A stretch of DNA of 63,943 nucleotides from Belnapia moabensis DSM 16746 (lineage in GTDB: Bacteria > Pseudomonadota > Alphaproteobacteria > Acetobacterales > Acetobacteraceae). This document shows positions 28,711 through 38,005 of this stretch, piece by piece; the stretch's first letter is position 1; the number at the start of each line of letters is the position of its first letter. The stretch lies in the NCBI RefSeq assembly GCF_000745835.1, contig NZ_JQKB01000026.1:1-63943 (forward strand), given 5' to 3'. A program made the position numbers and the translations under genes. A model generated the notes under the pieces. It made no database searches and had not been told where the DNA came from. It saw only the letters and a list, made by a program, of their open reading frames with translations.

Positions 28711-30045
28711 ATGACGCGCAGCATCCGCATCGGTGCCGGGGCCGGCTTCTCCGGCGACCGCATCGACCCCGCCGTGGAACTGGCCGAGCAGGGCGGCCTC
28801 CACTACCTCGTCTTCGAATGCCTGGCGGAGCGCACCATCGCCCTCGCCCAGCTCGCCCGACAGCGCGACCCGGAGGCGGGCTACGACAAGCTCCTCGCCG
28901 CCCGGATGCAGGCCGTACTGCCCGCCTGCCGCCGCCAGGGCATCCGCATCGTCACCAACATGGGCGCCGCCAACCCGCTCGCCGCCGCCCGCAAGGTGGC
29001 CGAGGTGGCGCGCGGCCTCGGCCTCGCCGGCCTCAAGGTCGCGGCGCTCACCGGCGACGACGTGGCCGATGCCCTCCGCGGCACCGAGACTCCGCTCGAT
29101 GAGGGCGGCACCGTGGCCGGCCTCGGCAACCGGCTGGTCTCGGCCAATGCCTATCTCGGCGCCGCCCCGATCGCCGAGGCGCTAGCCGGCGGCGCCGAGG
29201 TCGTCGTCACTGGCCGCGTCGCCGACCCCGCCATGTTCCTCGCCCCGATGATCCGGGAGTTCGGCTGGTCGCTGGAGGACTGGCCCCGCCTCGGCCGCGG
29301 CACGGTGGTGGGCCATCTGCTGGAATGCGCCGGCCAGGTGACCGGCGGCTACTTCGCCGACCCAGGCTTCAAGGACGTACCCGACCTCGCCCGCCTCGGC
29401 TTCCCGTTGGCCGAGGTGACGGAAGACGGCGACGCGCTCCTCACCAAGGTCCCCGGCAGCGGCGGCCGCGTGACGCCCGCCACCTGCAAGGAGCAGCTGC
29501 TCTACGAGGTGCACGACCCCGCCCGCTACCTGCAACCCGACGTGGCCGCCGACTTCACCGGCGTCCGCCTGGACCCGGCCGGCGAGGACGCCGTCCGCAT
29601 CACCGGCGGCACCGGCACCGCGCGGACGGGGATGCTGAAGGTCTCCGTCGGCTGCCATGAGGGCTGGTTCGGCGAGGGCCAGATCTCCTATGCCGGCCCG
29701 GGCGCGCTGGCCCGCGGCGAGCTGGCCCGGGCGGTGGTGCGCGAGCGCCTCCGCCTGATCGGCCTGGAGGCCGAGGACCTCCGCCTCGACCTCATCGGCC
29801 TCGACGCCATCATCGGCGCCGGCTCCGCGCCCGCCGAGCCCCGCGAGGTCCGCCTCCGCGTCATCGGCCGCTGCGCCAGCGCCGCGGCGGCCGAGCGCAT
29901 CGGCCATGAGGTCGACAGCCTCTACCTCAACGGCCCCGCCAGCGGCGGCGGCGTGACGACCTCGGTCCGCGAGGTCATCGGCATGCGCTCCTGCCTGGTG
30001 CCTGCCGCCATGGCCCGCCCCGCGCTCCATTGGCTGGAGGCCTGA
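28711..30045 (+). CDS. Acyclic terpene utilisation AtuA family protein (DUF1446)
   Basis: 444 residues. The DUF1446/AtuA N-terminal pattern is IGAGAGFSGDRIDPAVELAE, followed by YLVFECLAERTIALAQ, NMGAANPLAAARKVAEVAR near residue 90 and VVVTGRVADPAMFLAP near 165. AtuA is needed for growth on citronellol and geraniol in Pseudomonas, but its reaction is unproven, and homologues occur widely outside terpene pathways. The rest of an atu cluster (carboxylase AtuC/F, dehydrogenases) is not present, so a different carboxylate or hydroxy-acid pathway is likely. Followed 2 bases later by the short AtuA-related gene. Confidence 0.85.
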   Translation: MTRSIRIGAGAGFSGDRIDPAVELAEQGGLHYLVFECLAERTIALAQLARQRDPEAGYDKLLAARMQAVLPACRRQGIRIVTNMGAANPLAAARKVAEVARGLGLAGLKVAALTGDDVADALRGTETPLDEGGTVAGLGNRLVSANAYLGAAPIAEALAGGAEVVVTGRVADPAMFLAPMIREFGWSLEDWPRLGRGTVVGHLLECAGQVTGGYFADPGFKDVPDLARLGFPLAEVTEDGDALLTKVPGSGGRVTPATCKEQLLYEVHDPARYLQPDVAADFTGVRLDPAGEDAVRITGGTGTARTGMLKVSVGCHEGWFGEGQISYAGPGALARGELARAVVRERLRLIGLEAEDLRLDLIGLDAIIGAGSAPAEPREVRLRVIGRCASAAAAERIGHEVDSLYLNGPASGGGVTTSVREVIGMRSCLVPAAMARPALHWLEA

Positions 30046-30047
30046 CG

Positions 30048-30359
30048 ATGCTGCTCCGCGACCTCGCCCATGCCCGCGCCGGCGACAAGGGCGACACCTC
30101 CTCCATCGGCGTCATCGCCTACCGCGCCGAGGACTATGCCCGCCTCGAGCGCCTGCTGACGCCGGAGCGCGTCCGCGCTCATTTCAGCGGCATCGTCCAT
30201 GGCGAGGTCCGGCGCTATGCCCTGCCCGGAATCGGCGCCCTGAATTTCGTGATGGAGGGCGCGTTGGGCGGTGGCGTCACCCGCTCCCTCGCCCTCGACG
30301 CCCATGGCAAGTGCCTGGCCTCGGCGATGCTGGAGATCGAGCTGCCGGACGAGGCCTAG
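30048..30359 (+). CDS. AtuA-related short protein (C-terminal AtuA-like ferredoxin-fold domain)
   Basis: 103 residues. [24 protein letters not shown] opens the domain that in some proteins is fused to the C-terminus of DUF1446. Here it is a separate gene starting 2 bases after the AtuA stop, so the two halves are likely subunits of one enzyme. [21 protein letters not shown] is the second conserved block. It overlaps the convergent metX stop by 4 bases. The ATG that opens MLLRDLAH is used. Confidence 0.85.
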   Translation: MLLRDLAHARAGDKGDTSSIGVIAYRAEDYARLERLLTPERVRAHFSGIVHGEVRRYALPGIGALNFVMEGALGGGVTRSLALDAHGKCLASAMLEIELPDEA

Positions 30360-31510
30360 ACGCCGAGCCGATCCGCACACCCCGCCAGGAACCCGCCCAG
30401 CGCCCGGTGAAAGTCCGGCTCCTCCAGCAGGAAGGCGTCGTGCCCCTTGTCGGAGGCGATCTCGACGAAGCTGACATTCGCCGCCGCCGCGTTCAGCGCC
30501 CGGACGATGGCGCGGCTCTCGGTGGTCGGGAACAGCCAGTCCGAGGAGAAGGAGGCGACGAAGAACCGCGTCCGCGTCCCCCGGAAGGCCGCCGACAAAT
30601 CCCCGCCATGCTCCGCCGCCATGTCGAAGTAGTCCATCGCCCGGGTGATGGTCAGGTAGCTGTTGGCGTCGAAGCGGCGGACGAAGGTGCTGCCCTGGTG
30701 CCGCAGGTAGCTCTCCACCTCGAACACATCCTCGAGGAAGGTGAGCGCGCTCGCCCCCCGCAGCCGGCGCCCGAATTTCCGCGTCAACGCCTGCTCGGAA
30801 AGGTAGGTGATATGCGCCACCATCCGCGCGACGGAGAGGCCCTTGGCAGGCACCAGCCCCTCCTCCCAGTACCGCCCGCCGCGCCAGTCCGGGTCGGCAT
30901 GCACCGCCGTCCGCCCGACCTCGTGGAAGGCGATGTTCTGCGCGCTATGATAGGCGGCCGTGGCGATCGGCGCCGCCGCATAGACCGCATCGGGGAAGGT
31001 CGCCGCCCATTCCAGCACCTGCATCCCGCCCATCGAGCCGCCGACCACCGCCAGCAGCCGCTCGATCCCTAAGTGGTCCGTCAGCTTCTTCTGCGCCCGC
31101 ACCATGTCGCGGATGGTGACATTGGGGAAATCCGTCCCCCAGGGCCGCCCCATCGGCCGCCCCTCCGCATCCGTCATCTCGTCGCGCGGCCCGGTCGAGC
31201 CCATGCAGCCGCCGAGCACATTGGCGCAGATGAGGAAGTAGCGGTCGGTATCGAGCGGCCGCCCCGGCCCGACGATGGTCTGCCACCAGCCCGGCTTCCC
31301 CGTCAGCGGCTGCGGCTCCGCCAGGTACTGGTCGCCGGTCAGCGCATGGCAGACGAGGATGGCATTGCTCCGCGCCGCGTTCAGCCGCCCGTAGGTCCGG
31401 TAGGCGACGGCGAGCGGCGCGATCGCCATGCCGCAATCCAGCGCCAGCCCCTCGGGGAAGAGGGCGCGCTGGTGGTCGACCTGCGGGAAGGGGGCGACGT
31501 GTGTTGACAT
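30356..31510 (-). CDS. metX: Homoserine O-acetyltransferase MetX
   Basis: 384 residues of the alpha/beta-hydrolase type MetX family. The nucleophile elbow is [10 protein letters not shown] near residue 147, with the Asp in FSSDWLFPT near 320 and the His in SDKGHDAFL near 352 completing the triad. The oxyanion-side block is [13 protein letters not shown]. It acetylates (or succinylates) L-homoserine in methionine synthesis. metW, which often follows metX in alphaproteobacteria, is absent downstream. The gene diverges from the chorismate mutase operon across a 99-base gap. Confidence 0.92.
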   Translation of the reverse strand: MSTHVAPFPQVDHQRALFPEGLALDCGMAIAPLAVAYRTYGRLNAARSNAILVCHALTGDQYLAEPQPLTGKPGWWQTIVGPGRPLDTDRYFLICANVLGGCMGSTGPRDEMTDAEGRPMGRPWGTDFPNVTIRDMVRAQKKLTDHLGIERLLAVVGGSMGGMQVLEWAATFPDAVYAAAPIATAAYHSAQNIAFHEVGRTAVHADPDWRGGRYWEEGLVPAKGLSVARMVAHITYLSEQALTRKFGRRLRGASALTFLEDVFEVESYLRHQGSTFVRRFDANSYLTITRAMDYFDMAAEHGGDLSAAFRGTRTRFFVASFSSDWLFPTTESRAIVRALNAAAANVSFVEIASDKGHDAFLLEEPDFHRALGGFLAGCADRLGV

Positions 31511-31609
31511 GGCAAGCGAGGAATAGGCCCCCCGGCCCGGGTCTTCAACGGCTGGCCTTGGCGGGGCGCCACCACGCGTCTAAAGCTGCCGGGCAAAGAC
31601 GCCCGGACC

Positions 31610-32452
31610 ATGACCCCCGACACCACCCTCGACCCCGCCGCGCCCAACCCGCTCGCCGCCGCCCGCGCGGAGATCGATGCGCTGGACGACGCGCTGCACG
31701 ATCTGGTGATGCGCCGGGCGGAGGTCGTCGCCCGCCTCGCTGCCAGCCGCGCCAAGGCCGGCAGCCCGAGCCCGCTCCGCCCCGGCCGAGAGGCGATGAT
31801 CCTCCGCCGCCTGCTCGCCCGCCACCACGGCGCCCTGCCACCCGAGGCGCTGGTCCGGCTCTGGCGCGAGATTCTCGCCGCCTCCTCCGCCCAGCAGGGC
31901 GGCTTCACCGTCGCGGTCTATGCCCGCACCCCGGAATTCGGCCGCGTCGCGCGCGAGCATTTCGGCAGCCTGACGCCGCTCCGCACCCTGCCGACCGCGA
32001 CCCGCGCGCTGGCCGCCGTCGCCGCCGGCGAGGCCCAGGTCGCCGTCCTCCCCCTGCCGGAGGAAGCCGAGGCGCCCGAGGAGGCCTGGTGGACCAGCCT
32101 CGACAGCCCCCGCCTCCAGGTCATCGCCCGGCTGCCCTTCTACAGCGCGGAGCCGCGGCCCGAGGCCCTGGCCCTCGCCCCCGGCGCGCCGGACCCGAGC
32201 GGCGCCGACCGCTCCCTCCTGCGCATCGAGGCGATGGCGGATCGCAGCCGCGCCCAGCTCGCCACCGCGCTGGCCTCCGCCGGCCTCGCCCCCTGCATGA
32301 TGCAGCTTCGCCGCGACGGCGGCGTGCTGCGCGCCCTGGTCGAGGTCGATGGCGTGCTCGAGGCGGGCGACCCCCGCCTCGCCGCCCTGCCCGTCGACCG
32401 TGCCCTGCCGCTGGGTTTCTACGCGGTGCCCGAGAGAGGAGACATCGGCTGA
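31610..32452 (+). CDS. Chorismate mutase (AroQ class) with degenerate prephenate-dehydratase-like C-terminus
   Basis: 280 residues. The N-terminal 90 form an AroQ helical mutase: [23 protein letters not shown], then [19 protein letters not shown]. The remaining 190 residues resemble the periplasmic-binding lobes of prephenate dehydratase followed by an ACT-like end. The catalytic N-x-T-R-F motif of PheA is not present, so dehydratase activity is doubtful and a regulatory role is inferred. Its stop overlaps the hisC ATG (TGATG). With hisC and tyrC it makes a chorismate-to-tyrosine operon. Confidence 0.8.
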   Translation: MTPDTTLDPAAPNPLAAARAEIDALDDALHDLVMRRAEVVARLAASRAKAGSPSPLRPGREAMILRRLLARHHGALPPEALVRLWREILAASSAQQGGFTVAVYARTPEFGRVAREHFGSLTPLRTLPTATRALAAVAAGEAQVAVLPLPEEAEAPEEAWWTSLDSPRLQVIARLPFYSAEPRPEALALAPGAPDPSGADRSLLRIEAMADRSRAQLATALASAGLAPCMMQLRRDGGVLRALVEVDGVLEAGDPRLAALPVDRALPLGFYAVPERGDIG

Positions 32453-33543
32453 TGCCCACCCTGCTGCCCCGCCCCTCCATCCTCTCGATTGAGCCCTATG
32501 TCGGCGGCGAGTCGAAGATTCCGGGCGTCAACCGCATCATCAAGCTCTCCTCCAACGAGGGCGCCTTCGGCGTCCCCCCCGGCGCCCAGGCCGCTTATGC
32601 GAAGCTGGCGACGGAACTGCACCGCTACCCCGACGGCGGCAGCACCGCCCTCCGCCAGGCCATCGCCGCCCGCTACGGCCTGGACGTGGAGAAGATCGTC
32701 TGCGGCAACGGCTCCGACGAGCTGATCGGCCACATCATCATGGCCTATGGCGGCGAAGGCACGGAGCTCGTGATGAGCGCCCATGGCTTCGTCATGTACG
32801 ACATCGCCGGCCGCTATGCCGGCTGCCGCATCATCAAGGTGCCGGAGCGGAACCTGACCGCCGATGTCGATGCGTTGCTCGCCGCGGTCGGGCCCCGCAC
32901 CCGTCTGATGTTCCTCGCCAACCCGAACAACCCGACCGGCTCCATCCTGCCGCAATCCGAGATCGAGCGCCTGCGCGCCGGCCTCCGCGAGGACGTGCTG
33001 CTCGTCCTCGACAGCGCCTATGCCGAATACGTCACCCGCCCCGACTACGACCCGGGCGTGGCGCTGGTCGAGGCCGGCACCAACACCATCATGACGCGGA
33101 CCTTCAGCAAGGTCTTCGGCCTCGGCGGCGTGCGCCTCGGCTGGACCTATGCGCCGCCACACATCACCGACGTGCTGAACCGCGTCCGCGGCCCCTTCAA
33201 CGTCAACGCCCCCGCCATGGCCGCCGGCATCGCGGCGCTGGCTGAGCCCGGCTGGGTCGAGAAGTCCGTCGCCCACAACAGCGAATGGCGGTCGAAGCTC
33301 TCCGACGGCCTCCGCGCCGCCGGCATCACCGTCCACCCGAGCGAGGGCAATTTCATCCTCGCCGATTTCGGCACCACTGAGCGCGCCAAGGGCGCCGACG
33401 CGGCGCTGAAGTCCCGCGGCCTCATCGTCCGCGCCATGGCCAGCTACAGCCTGCCGCAATGCCTGCGCATCACCATCGGCACCGCGGAGGAGTGCGGCAT
33501 GGTGCTCGACGCGCTGACGGGCTTCATGCACGGCACCACATGA
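32452..33543 (+). CDS. hisC: Pyridoxal-phosphate aminotransferase, HisC2-type (aromatic/histidinol-phosphate)
   Basis: 363 residues, fold type I aminotransferase. The PLP-binding lysine lies in [17 protein letters not shown] near residue 212, [11 protein letters not shown] near 158 binds the cofactor ring, and [11 protein letters not shown] is near residue 34. The HisC family assignment is clear, but the operon (chorismate mutase before, prephenate dehydrogenase after) argues that it mainly transaminates prephenate, phenylpyruvate or hydroxyphenylpyruvate. It overlaps both neighbours by 1 and 4 bases. Confidence 0.88.
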   Translation: MPTLLPRPSILSIEPYVGGESKIPGVNRIIKLSSNEGAFGVPPGAQAAYAKLATELHRYPDGGSTALRQAIAARYGLDVEKIVCGNGSDELIGHIIMAYGGEGTELVMSAHGFVMYDIAGRYAGCRIIKVPERNLTADVDALLAAVGPRTRLMFLANPNNPTGSILPQSEIERLRAGLREDVLLVLDSAYAEYVTRPDYDPGVALVEAGTNTIMTRTFSKVFGLGGVRLGWTYAPPHITDVLNRVRGPFNVNAPAMAAGIAALAEPGWVEKSVAHNSEWRSKLSDGLRAAGITVHPSEGNFILADFGTTERAKGADAALKSRGLIVRAMASYSLPQCLRITIGTAEECGMVLDALTGFMHGTT

Positions 33544-34427
33544 GCGAGCCCCTGTTCCGGCGCCTCTGCCTCATCGGCGCCGGCCTCATCGGCAGCTCCA
33601 TCGCCCAGCTGGCGCGGGAGCGGGGCGACATCGCGGAGACGATCGTCGCCCATACCCGCAAGCCGGAGACGCTGGCTCGCATCCGCGAGCTCGGCTTCGC
33701 CGATGTGGTCGAGGAGGACGCCGCCCGCGCCGTCGCGGGTGCGGATTGCGTCATTCTCTGCGTCCCCGTCGGCGCCTATGCTGGGGTGATGGCGCAGATC
33801 GCGCCGCATCTCTCGCTCGGCTGCATCCTCACCGATGTCGGCAGCACCAAGGGCAGCGTCATCCGCGACCTCGCGCCTCTCCTGCCGCCGGGCGTCCACT
33901 TGGTCCCCGCCCACCCCATGGCCGGCACCGAGCATTCCGGCCCCGATGCCGGCTTCGCAACGCTCTTCGAGGGCCGCTACGTCATCCTCACCCCGCTGCC
34001 GGGCGGCGACCGCGCCGCGCAGGAGCGGGTGGCCGAGCTCTGGCGCCGCGCCGGCTCCACCGTCGAGAGCATGGACGCCGCGACCCATGACAAGGTCGTC
34101 GCCATCGTCTCCCACCTGCCGCACCTCATCGCCTTCACCATCTGCGGCACCGCCGATGACCTGGCCGAAGAGACGCGCGAGGCCGTGCTGAAATTCGCCG
34201 CCTCCGGCTTCCGCGACTTCACCCGCATCGCCGCCAGCGACATCGACATGTGGCGCGACATCTTCCTCAACAACCGCGACGCGCTCCTGGAGATGCTCGC
34301 CCGCTTCACCGAGGACAGCCACGCCCTGGCCCGCGCCGTCCGCTGGGGCGAGGCGGATTTCATCGAGGACCGCATCCGGCGGGGGCGCCGCATCCGGCGG
34401 GGGCTGATCGAGCGGAAGCAAGCGTAG
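33540..34427 (+). CDS. tyrC: Prephenate/arogenate dehydrogenase TyrC
   Basis: 295 residues. The NAD-binding motif is [18 protein letters not shown] near residue 9. The catalytic region [14 protein letters not shown] near 128 and [11 protein letters not shown] near 195 are those of TyrA/TyrC-type dehydrogenases. No mutase or ACT domain is fused. It produces hydroxyphenylpyruvate or tyrosine from prephenate or arogenate. The ATG overlaps the hisC stop (ATGA). Last gene of the tyrosine operon; a DUF29 gene follows after 32 bases. Confidence 0.92.
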   Translation: MSEPLFRRLCLIGAGLIGSSIAQLARERGDIAETIVAHTRKPETLARIRELGFADVVEEDAARAVAGADCVILCVPVGAYAGVMAQIAPHLSLGCILTDVGSTKGSVIRDLAPLLPPGVHLVPAHPMAGTEHSGPDAGFATLFEGRYVILTPLPGGDRAAQERVAELWRRAGSTVESMDAATHDKVVAIVSHLPHLIAFTICGTADDLAEETREAVLKFAASGFRDFTRIAASDIDMWRDIFLNNRDALLEMLARFTEDSHALARAVRWGEADFIEDRIRRGRRIRRGLIERKQA

Positions 34428-34459
34428 CGCCCAGCCTCGCCGCGCCCTATCTTCTGCCC

Positions 34460-34945
34460 ATGGACGGGCTCTACGACCGCGACATTCTGCTCTGGTCCGA
34501 GCAGCAGGCCGATCTGCTCCGCCGCCTCGCCGCCGGCGAGCGGGTGAATGACGCCGTCGACTGGACCAACCTGATCGACGAGGTCGAAAGCGTGGGGCGG
34601 AGCGAACTCAACGCGACCGAGAGCTTGATCGAGGTCGCGCTGCGCCACCTCCTGCTGGCCCATGCCTCACCCCAGCCGGAGCCGGTGCAGCACTGGCTGG
34701 CCGAAGCCCAGGCGGCCCTGGACAGCGCGCGGGACCGTTTTTCGCCCAGTATGGCGCAACGGCTTCGCCTGACCGAGAAATGGCGCCGGGCGCACCGCTT
34801 CGCCGAACGTAAGCTCCAGGCGATGGGCGGCCCGTCGCGCCCGCTGCCCCCCGCCTGCCCCTATACCCTCGCCGAACTCCTCGCCCCCGAGGCCGATATT
34901 GACGCCCTTCTGGCCCGGCTCACAGCGCCTTCATCAGCGTCCTGA
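34460..34945 (+). CDS. DUF29 family protein
   Basis: 161 residues of the DUF29 family, which is mostly helical and of unknown function. The N-terminal DRDILLWSEQQADLLRRLA and the conserved DWTNLIDEVESVGRSELNATES near residue 34 are the family hallmarks, with LRHLLLAHA following. DUF29 genes are common in cyanobacteria and proteobacteria, often in variable copy number. The 3' end overlaps the convergent 37-codon cyd accessory gene by 26 bases. Confidence 0.85.
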   Translation: MDGLYDRDILLWSEQQADLLRRLAAGERVNDAVDWTNLIDEVESVGRSELNATESLIEVALRHLLLAHASPQPEPVQHWLAEAQAALDSARDRFSPSMAQRLRLTEKWRRAHRFAERKLQAMGGPSRPLPPACPYTLAELLAPEADIDALLARLTAPSSAS

Positions 34946-35033
34946 GCACCATGGCGACGGCCCCCACCGTCACCACCCCCGCCGCCCAGAGCCCGAGGAA
35001 CCACAGCCAGCGGCTAATGGTACCCCTCGCCAT
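34920..35033 (-). CDS. DUF2474/CydX-like small subunit of bd oxidase
   Basis: 37 residues, MARGTISRWLWFLGLWAAGV and onward: one transmembrane helix with Arg/Trp at its start and a basic end. A tiny single-helix gene immediately after cydB is characteristic of CydX/DUF2474 proteins that stabilise the bd oxidase heme site. It begins inside cydB (20-base overlap), so it depends on coupled translation, and ends inside the convergent DUF29 gene. Confidence 0.8.
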   Translation of the reverse strand: MARGTISRWLWFLGLWAAGVVTVGAVAMVLRTLMKAL

Positions 35034-36042
35034 GCTTCACCTTCCCCCGGAACAACCAATAGACGTAGCCGGTATAGGCCAGGATGATTGGGATCAGCAC
35101 CGCCGCCCCGACCAGCAGGAAGAGCTGCGAATCCCGCGGCGCCGCCGCATCCCAGATCGTCAGCTCCGGCGGCACGATCATCGGCCACATGGAGATGCCG
35201 AGCCCCGTATAGGCGAGGAAGAATAGCCCGAGCGCACAGAGGAAGGGCAGCCCGTCCCGCCACGGATGCCCATTCGTCTCCCTCAGCGCCTTGAACATCC
35301 GCCACCCGAGGAACACCACCAGCACCGGCACCGGCAGCGCCGTCAGGATCGCCGGGAAGGCGAACCACCGCTCCCGGAACTCCGGCAGCAGGAAGGGCAT
35401 GATCGCACTCACCAGCGCGATGAGCAGCAGCGTCAGCACGCCGAGCCCGCGCGCCAGCCCGCGCGCCTGGTCCTGCAACTCGCCCTCGGTCTTCCATACC
35501 AGCCAGCAGGCGCCGAGCAGCCCGTAGCCCACCACCAGCGCGACGGCGGTGAGGCAGGAGAAGGGCGTCAACCAGTCCCACCAGCCGCCGGCATAAGCCC
35601 GCTCCTCCACCTCGATCCCCTGGACGAAGGCGCCGAGCGCCACCCCCTGGCACAGCGTCGCCGCGTAGCTCCCCCAGGAGAAGGCCCGGTCCCAGGCGAG
35701 CCGCTGCCCCTCCGTCGCCGCGCGGAAGCGCATCTCGAAGGAGACGCCGCGGAAGATCAGCGCCAGCAGCATCAGGATGATGGGCATGTACAGCGCCGGC
35801 ATGATCGTCGCATAGGCCAGCGGGAAGACGGCGAAGAGCCCCGCACCCCCCATCACCAGCCAGGTCTCGTTCCCGTCCCAGACCGGAGCGATGGTGTTGA
35901 CCGAGACATCGCGATCCTCCTGCCCCCTGATCCAGGGGAAGAGGATGCCGACGCCGAGGTCGAACCCGTCCATGCAGACATAGAGAAAGACGGCGGTGGC
36001 GATCAGGAAGGCCCAGATCGTGGCGATCGTCTCGGCGGTCAT
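35014..36042 (-). CDS. cydB: Cytochrome bd-type quinol oxidase subunit II (CydB/CioB)
   Basis: 342 residues with about nine membrane helices. The conserved N-terminus AFLIATAVFLYVCMDGFDLGVG and APVWDGNETWLVMGGAGLFA near residue 51 identify subunit II of bd oxidases. It supports quinol oxidation and oxygen reduction at the inner membrane but carries no heme of its own. The ATG overlaps the cydA stop by 4 bases. With cydA and the small gene it forms a complete three-subunit operon. Confidence 0.93.
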   Translation of the reverse strand: MTAETIATIWAFLIATAVFLYVCMDGFDLGVGILFPWIRGQEDRDVSVNTIAPVWDGNETWLVMGGAGLFAVFPLAYATIMPALYMPIILMLLALIFRGVSFEMRFRAATEGQRLAWDRAFSWGSYAATLCQGVALGAFVQGIEVEERAYAGGWWDWLTPFSCLTAVALVVGYGLLGACWLVWKTEGELQDQARGLARGLGVLTLLLIALVSAIMPFLLPEFRERWFAFPAILTALPVPVLVVFLGWRMFKALRETNGHPWRDGLPFLCALGLFFLAYTGLGISMWPMIVPPELTIWDAAAPRDSQLFLLVGAAVLIPIILAYTGYVYWLFRGKVKHGEGYH

Positions 36043-37469
36043 TCGGCGGGCTCCGGGTGCCGCGCCGGCGGCCGCTGTGCCGAGGGCGCGGGCGTGATGC
36101 CAGCGGTGCGGATCGGCTGGTCGTTCCGCGGCCCTTCCTCCTGCGGCAGCGGCGGCTTGCCGACGAGGCGGAACAGGTACCACATGCCCGCGCCGAAGAC
36201 GCAGAAGTAGACGATGACGAAGGCCGCCAGCGAGGCCGCGACCGCCGGCGCCGCGATCGGGCTCACGCTCTCTGCCGTCCGCATCAGCCCATAGACGGTG
36301 AAGGGTTGCCGCCCCGCCTCCGTGGTGATCCAGCCGAAGGTGACGGCGATGAGGCCGGCCGGCGCCATCGCCACCGCCCATCGCTGGAACCAGGGCGTGT
36401 CGTAGAGCCTCCCCCGCCACCGCAGCCAGAGCGAGACCGCGCCGAGCGCGATCATCAGGCAGCCGATGCCGACCATGATGCGGAAGGACCAGAAGACCAG
36501 CGGCACATTGGTCGGCCGCTGGTCGGGCGGGAAGTCCTTCAGCCCGCGGATTTCGCCATCCAGGCTATGCCGCAGGATCAGGCTGCCGAGATAAGGGACC
36601 TCGACCCGCATCCGCGTCTCCTCCCGCTCCATGTCCGGCATGCCGAACAGGATGAGCGGCGCGCCGCGCTGCGTCTCCCAGTGCCCCTCCATGGCGGCCA
36701 CCTTCTGTGGCTGGTGCTCCAACGCCACCAGCCCCTGCATGTCGCCGAATACGGCCTGCATGGGCGAGACGCAGGCCGCCATCCACATCGCCATGGAGAA
36801 CATCAGCCGCGCCCGCTCATTCCGCCTGTCGCGGAGGATGTGGAAAGCCCCCACCGCGCCGACGATCATCGCTGTCGTCAGGTAAGCCCCGGTGATGGTG
36901 TGCAGGTAGCGGAAGGGAAAGGACGGGTTGAAGACGATCGCCCACCAGTCCGCCGGCAGGAAGCGCCCATCCGGCCCGATCGTGTAGCCGGCCGGCGTGT
37001 GCATCCAGGAATTGGCCGAGAGGATCCAGAAGCCCGAGATCAGCGTCCCGATGGCAACCAGGCTCGTCGCCGCGAAATGCAGCCCTTTCCCCACGCGCCC
37101 CAGCCCGAACAGCATCACCCCGAGGAACCCCGCCTCAAGGAAGAAGGCCGTCAGCACCTCATAGCCCATCAGCGGCCCGAGGATCGGCCCGGTGCGGTCG
37201 GCGAAGACCGACCAATTGGTGCCGAACTGGTAGGACAGCACGATGCCGGAGACGACGCCCATGGCGAAGTTCACCGCGAAGACCTTCAGCCAATAGCGGA
37301 ACAGGTCGAGATAGGCCGCCCGCCCGGTCCAGAGCCACAGCCCCTCCAGCACCGCGAGATAGCTGGCGAGCCCGATGGTGAAGGCCGGAAACAGGAAGTG
37401 GAAGGTGACCGTGAAAGCGAACTGGATGCGCGCCAGCAGCAGCGCATCGGGGAGGGCGTCCCATAGCAT
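36039..37469 (-). CDS. cydA: Cytochrome bd-type quinol oxidase subunit I (CydA/CioA, short Q-loop type)
   Basis: 476 residues, shorter than E. coli CydA. This fits the CIO group with a short Q-loop, often poorly sensitive to cyanide. The heme-ligand region HFLFPAFTIG near residue 24, the quinol-site block around NSWMHTPAGYTIGPDG near 152, and the GWITTEAGRQPF motif near 385 are present. It holds the hemes and oxidises ubiquinol. A tail of about 40 Pro-rich residues follows the last helix. First gene of the leftward cyd operon. Confidence 0.93.
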   Translation of the reverse strand: MLWDALPDALLLARIQFAFTVTFHFLFPAFTIGLASYLAVLEGLWLWTGRAAYLDLFRYWLKVFAVNFAMGVVSGIVLSYQFGTNWSVFADRTGPILGPLMGYEVLTAFFLEAGFLGVMLFGLGRVGKGLHFAATSLVAIGTLISGFWILSANSWMHTPAGYTIGPDGRFLPADWWAIVFNPSFPFRYLHTITGAYLTTAMIVGAVGAFHILRDRRNERARLMFSMAMWMAACVSPMQAVFGDMQGLVALEHQPQKVAAMEGHWETQRGAPLILFGMPDMEREETRMRVEVPYLGSLILRHSLDGEIRGLKDFPPDQRPTNVPLVFWSFRIMVGIGCLMIALGAVSLWLRWRGRLYDTPWFQRWAVAMAPAGLIAVTFGWITTEAGRQPFTVYGLMRTAESVSPIAAPAVAASLAAFVIVYFCVFGAGMWYLFRLVGKPPLPQEEGPRNDQPIRTAGITPAPSAQRPPARHPEPAE

Positions 37470-37559
37470 CGGCCGAGTCCTTATCCGGTCCTCGGTCAGG
37501 GAAGTCCCGGCCGCGAAGACCGTCGCAGCGCCATGTTGCGCTGCACATTAACTTTGCCG

Positions 37560-37832
37560 TCAAGCGGCCAATTGCAAGGCCGAACCGGCAACGACTCGCA
37601 CCTCCATCACGCCCATCACCTGCCCGAGGTTGCCGGCAACGAGATGCACCATCTCCTCTGGCATGGCGTCGAGCACCAGTTCCACCCGCATGTCGTCGCC
37701 CTCGCGCCGCGCCGTCATGGCGTCGGCGGTCAGGTCGCGCTTGGCGAGTGGCTGGAGCAGGCGCGGCAGCAGCCCCGGGCTGCTCTCGGCGAGCACGGAA
37801 AATCGGACGGAGACGAGGTTAGAATCGCACAT
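37560..37832 (-). CDS. Small ACT-domain-like protein
   Basis: 90 residues making one ACT-like beta-alpha-beta-beta-alpha-beta unit: VSVRFSVLAESSPGLLPRLL, then MRVELVLDAMPEEMVHLVAGN and a final strand VMEVRVV. The pattern resembles the small subunit of acetohydroxyacid synthase (IlvM/IlvH) without its C-terminal domain, so it probably binds an amino acid. No partner enzyme lies nearby; cydA begins 90 bases downstream. Function unknown. Confidence 0.7.
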   Translation of the reverse strand: MCDSNLVSVRFSVLAESSPGLLPRLLQPLAKRDLTADAMTARREGDDMRVELVLDAMPEEMVHLVAGNLGQVMGVMEVRVVAGSALQLAA

Positions 37833-38005
37833 GATGGAAGCTTCCGGACTGGCGTGTGGGTGGGCGGGACAACCCGGCGGCGCGGACGCGCCGTACCCAC
37901 GGCGCGGCTCAGGCAGCCGGGCCGGTAATTCGCGCAGTGCGGAGGAAGCGAGTGTGCATCGAGGCGGAGCCTAGCCCATCGCGCCTGGCCTGGCCACCCC
38001 TCATC

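Noticed and set aside
31511-31609. Possible SAM-II riboswitch upstream of metX
   Set aside because: A CTAAAGC-like string occurs, but on the wrong strand, and the conserved pseudoknot pairing of SAM-II could not be drawn.
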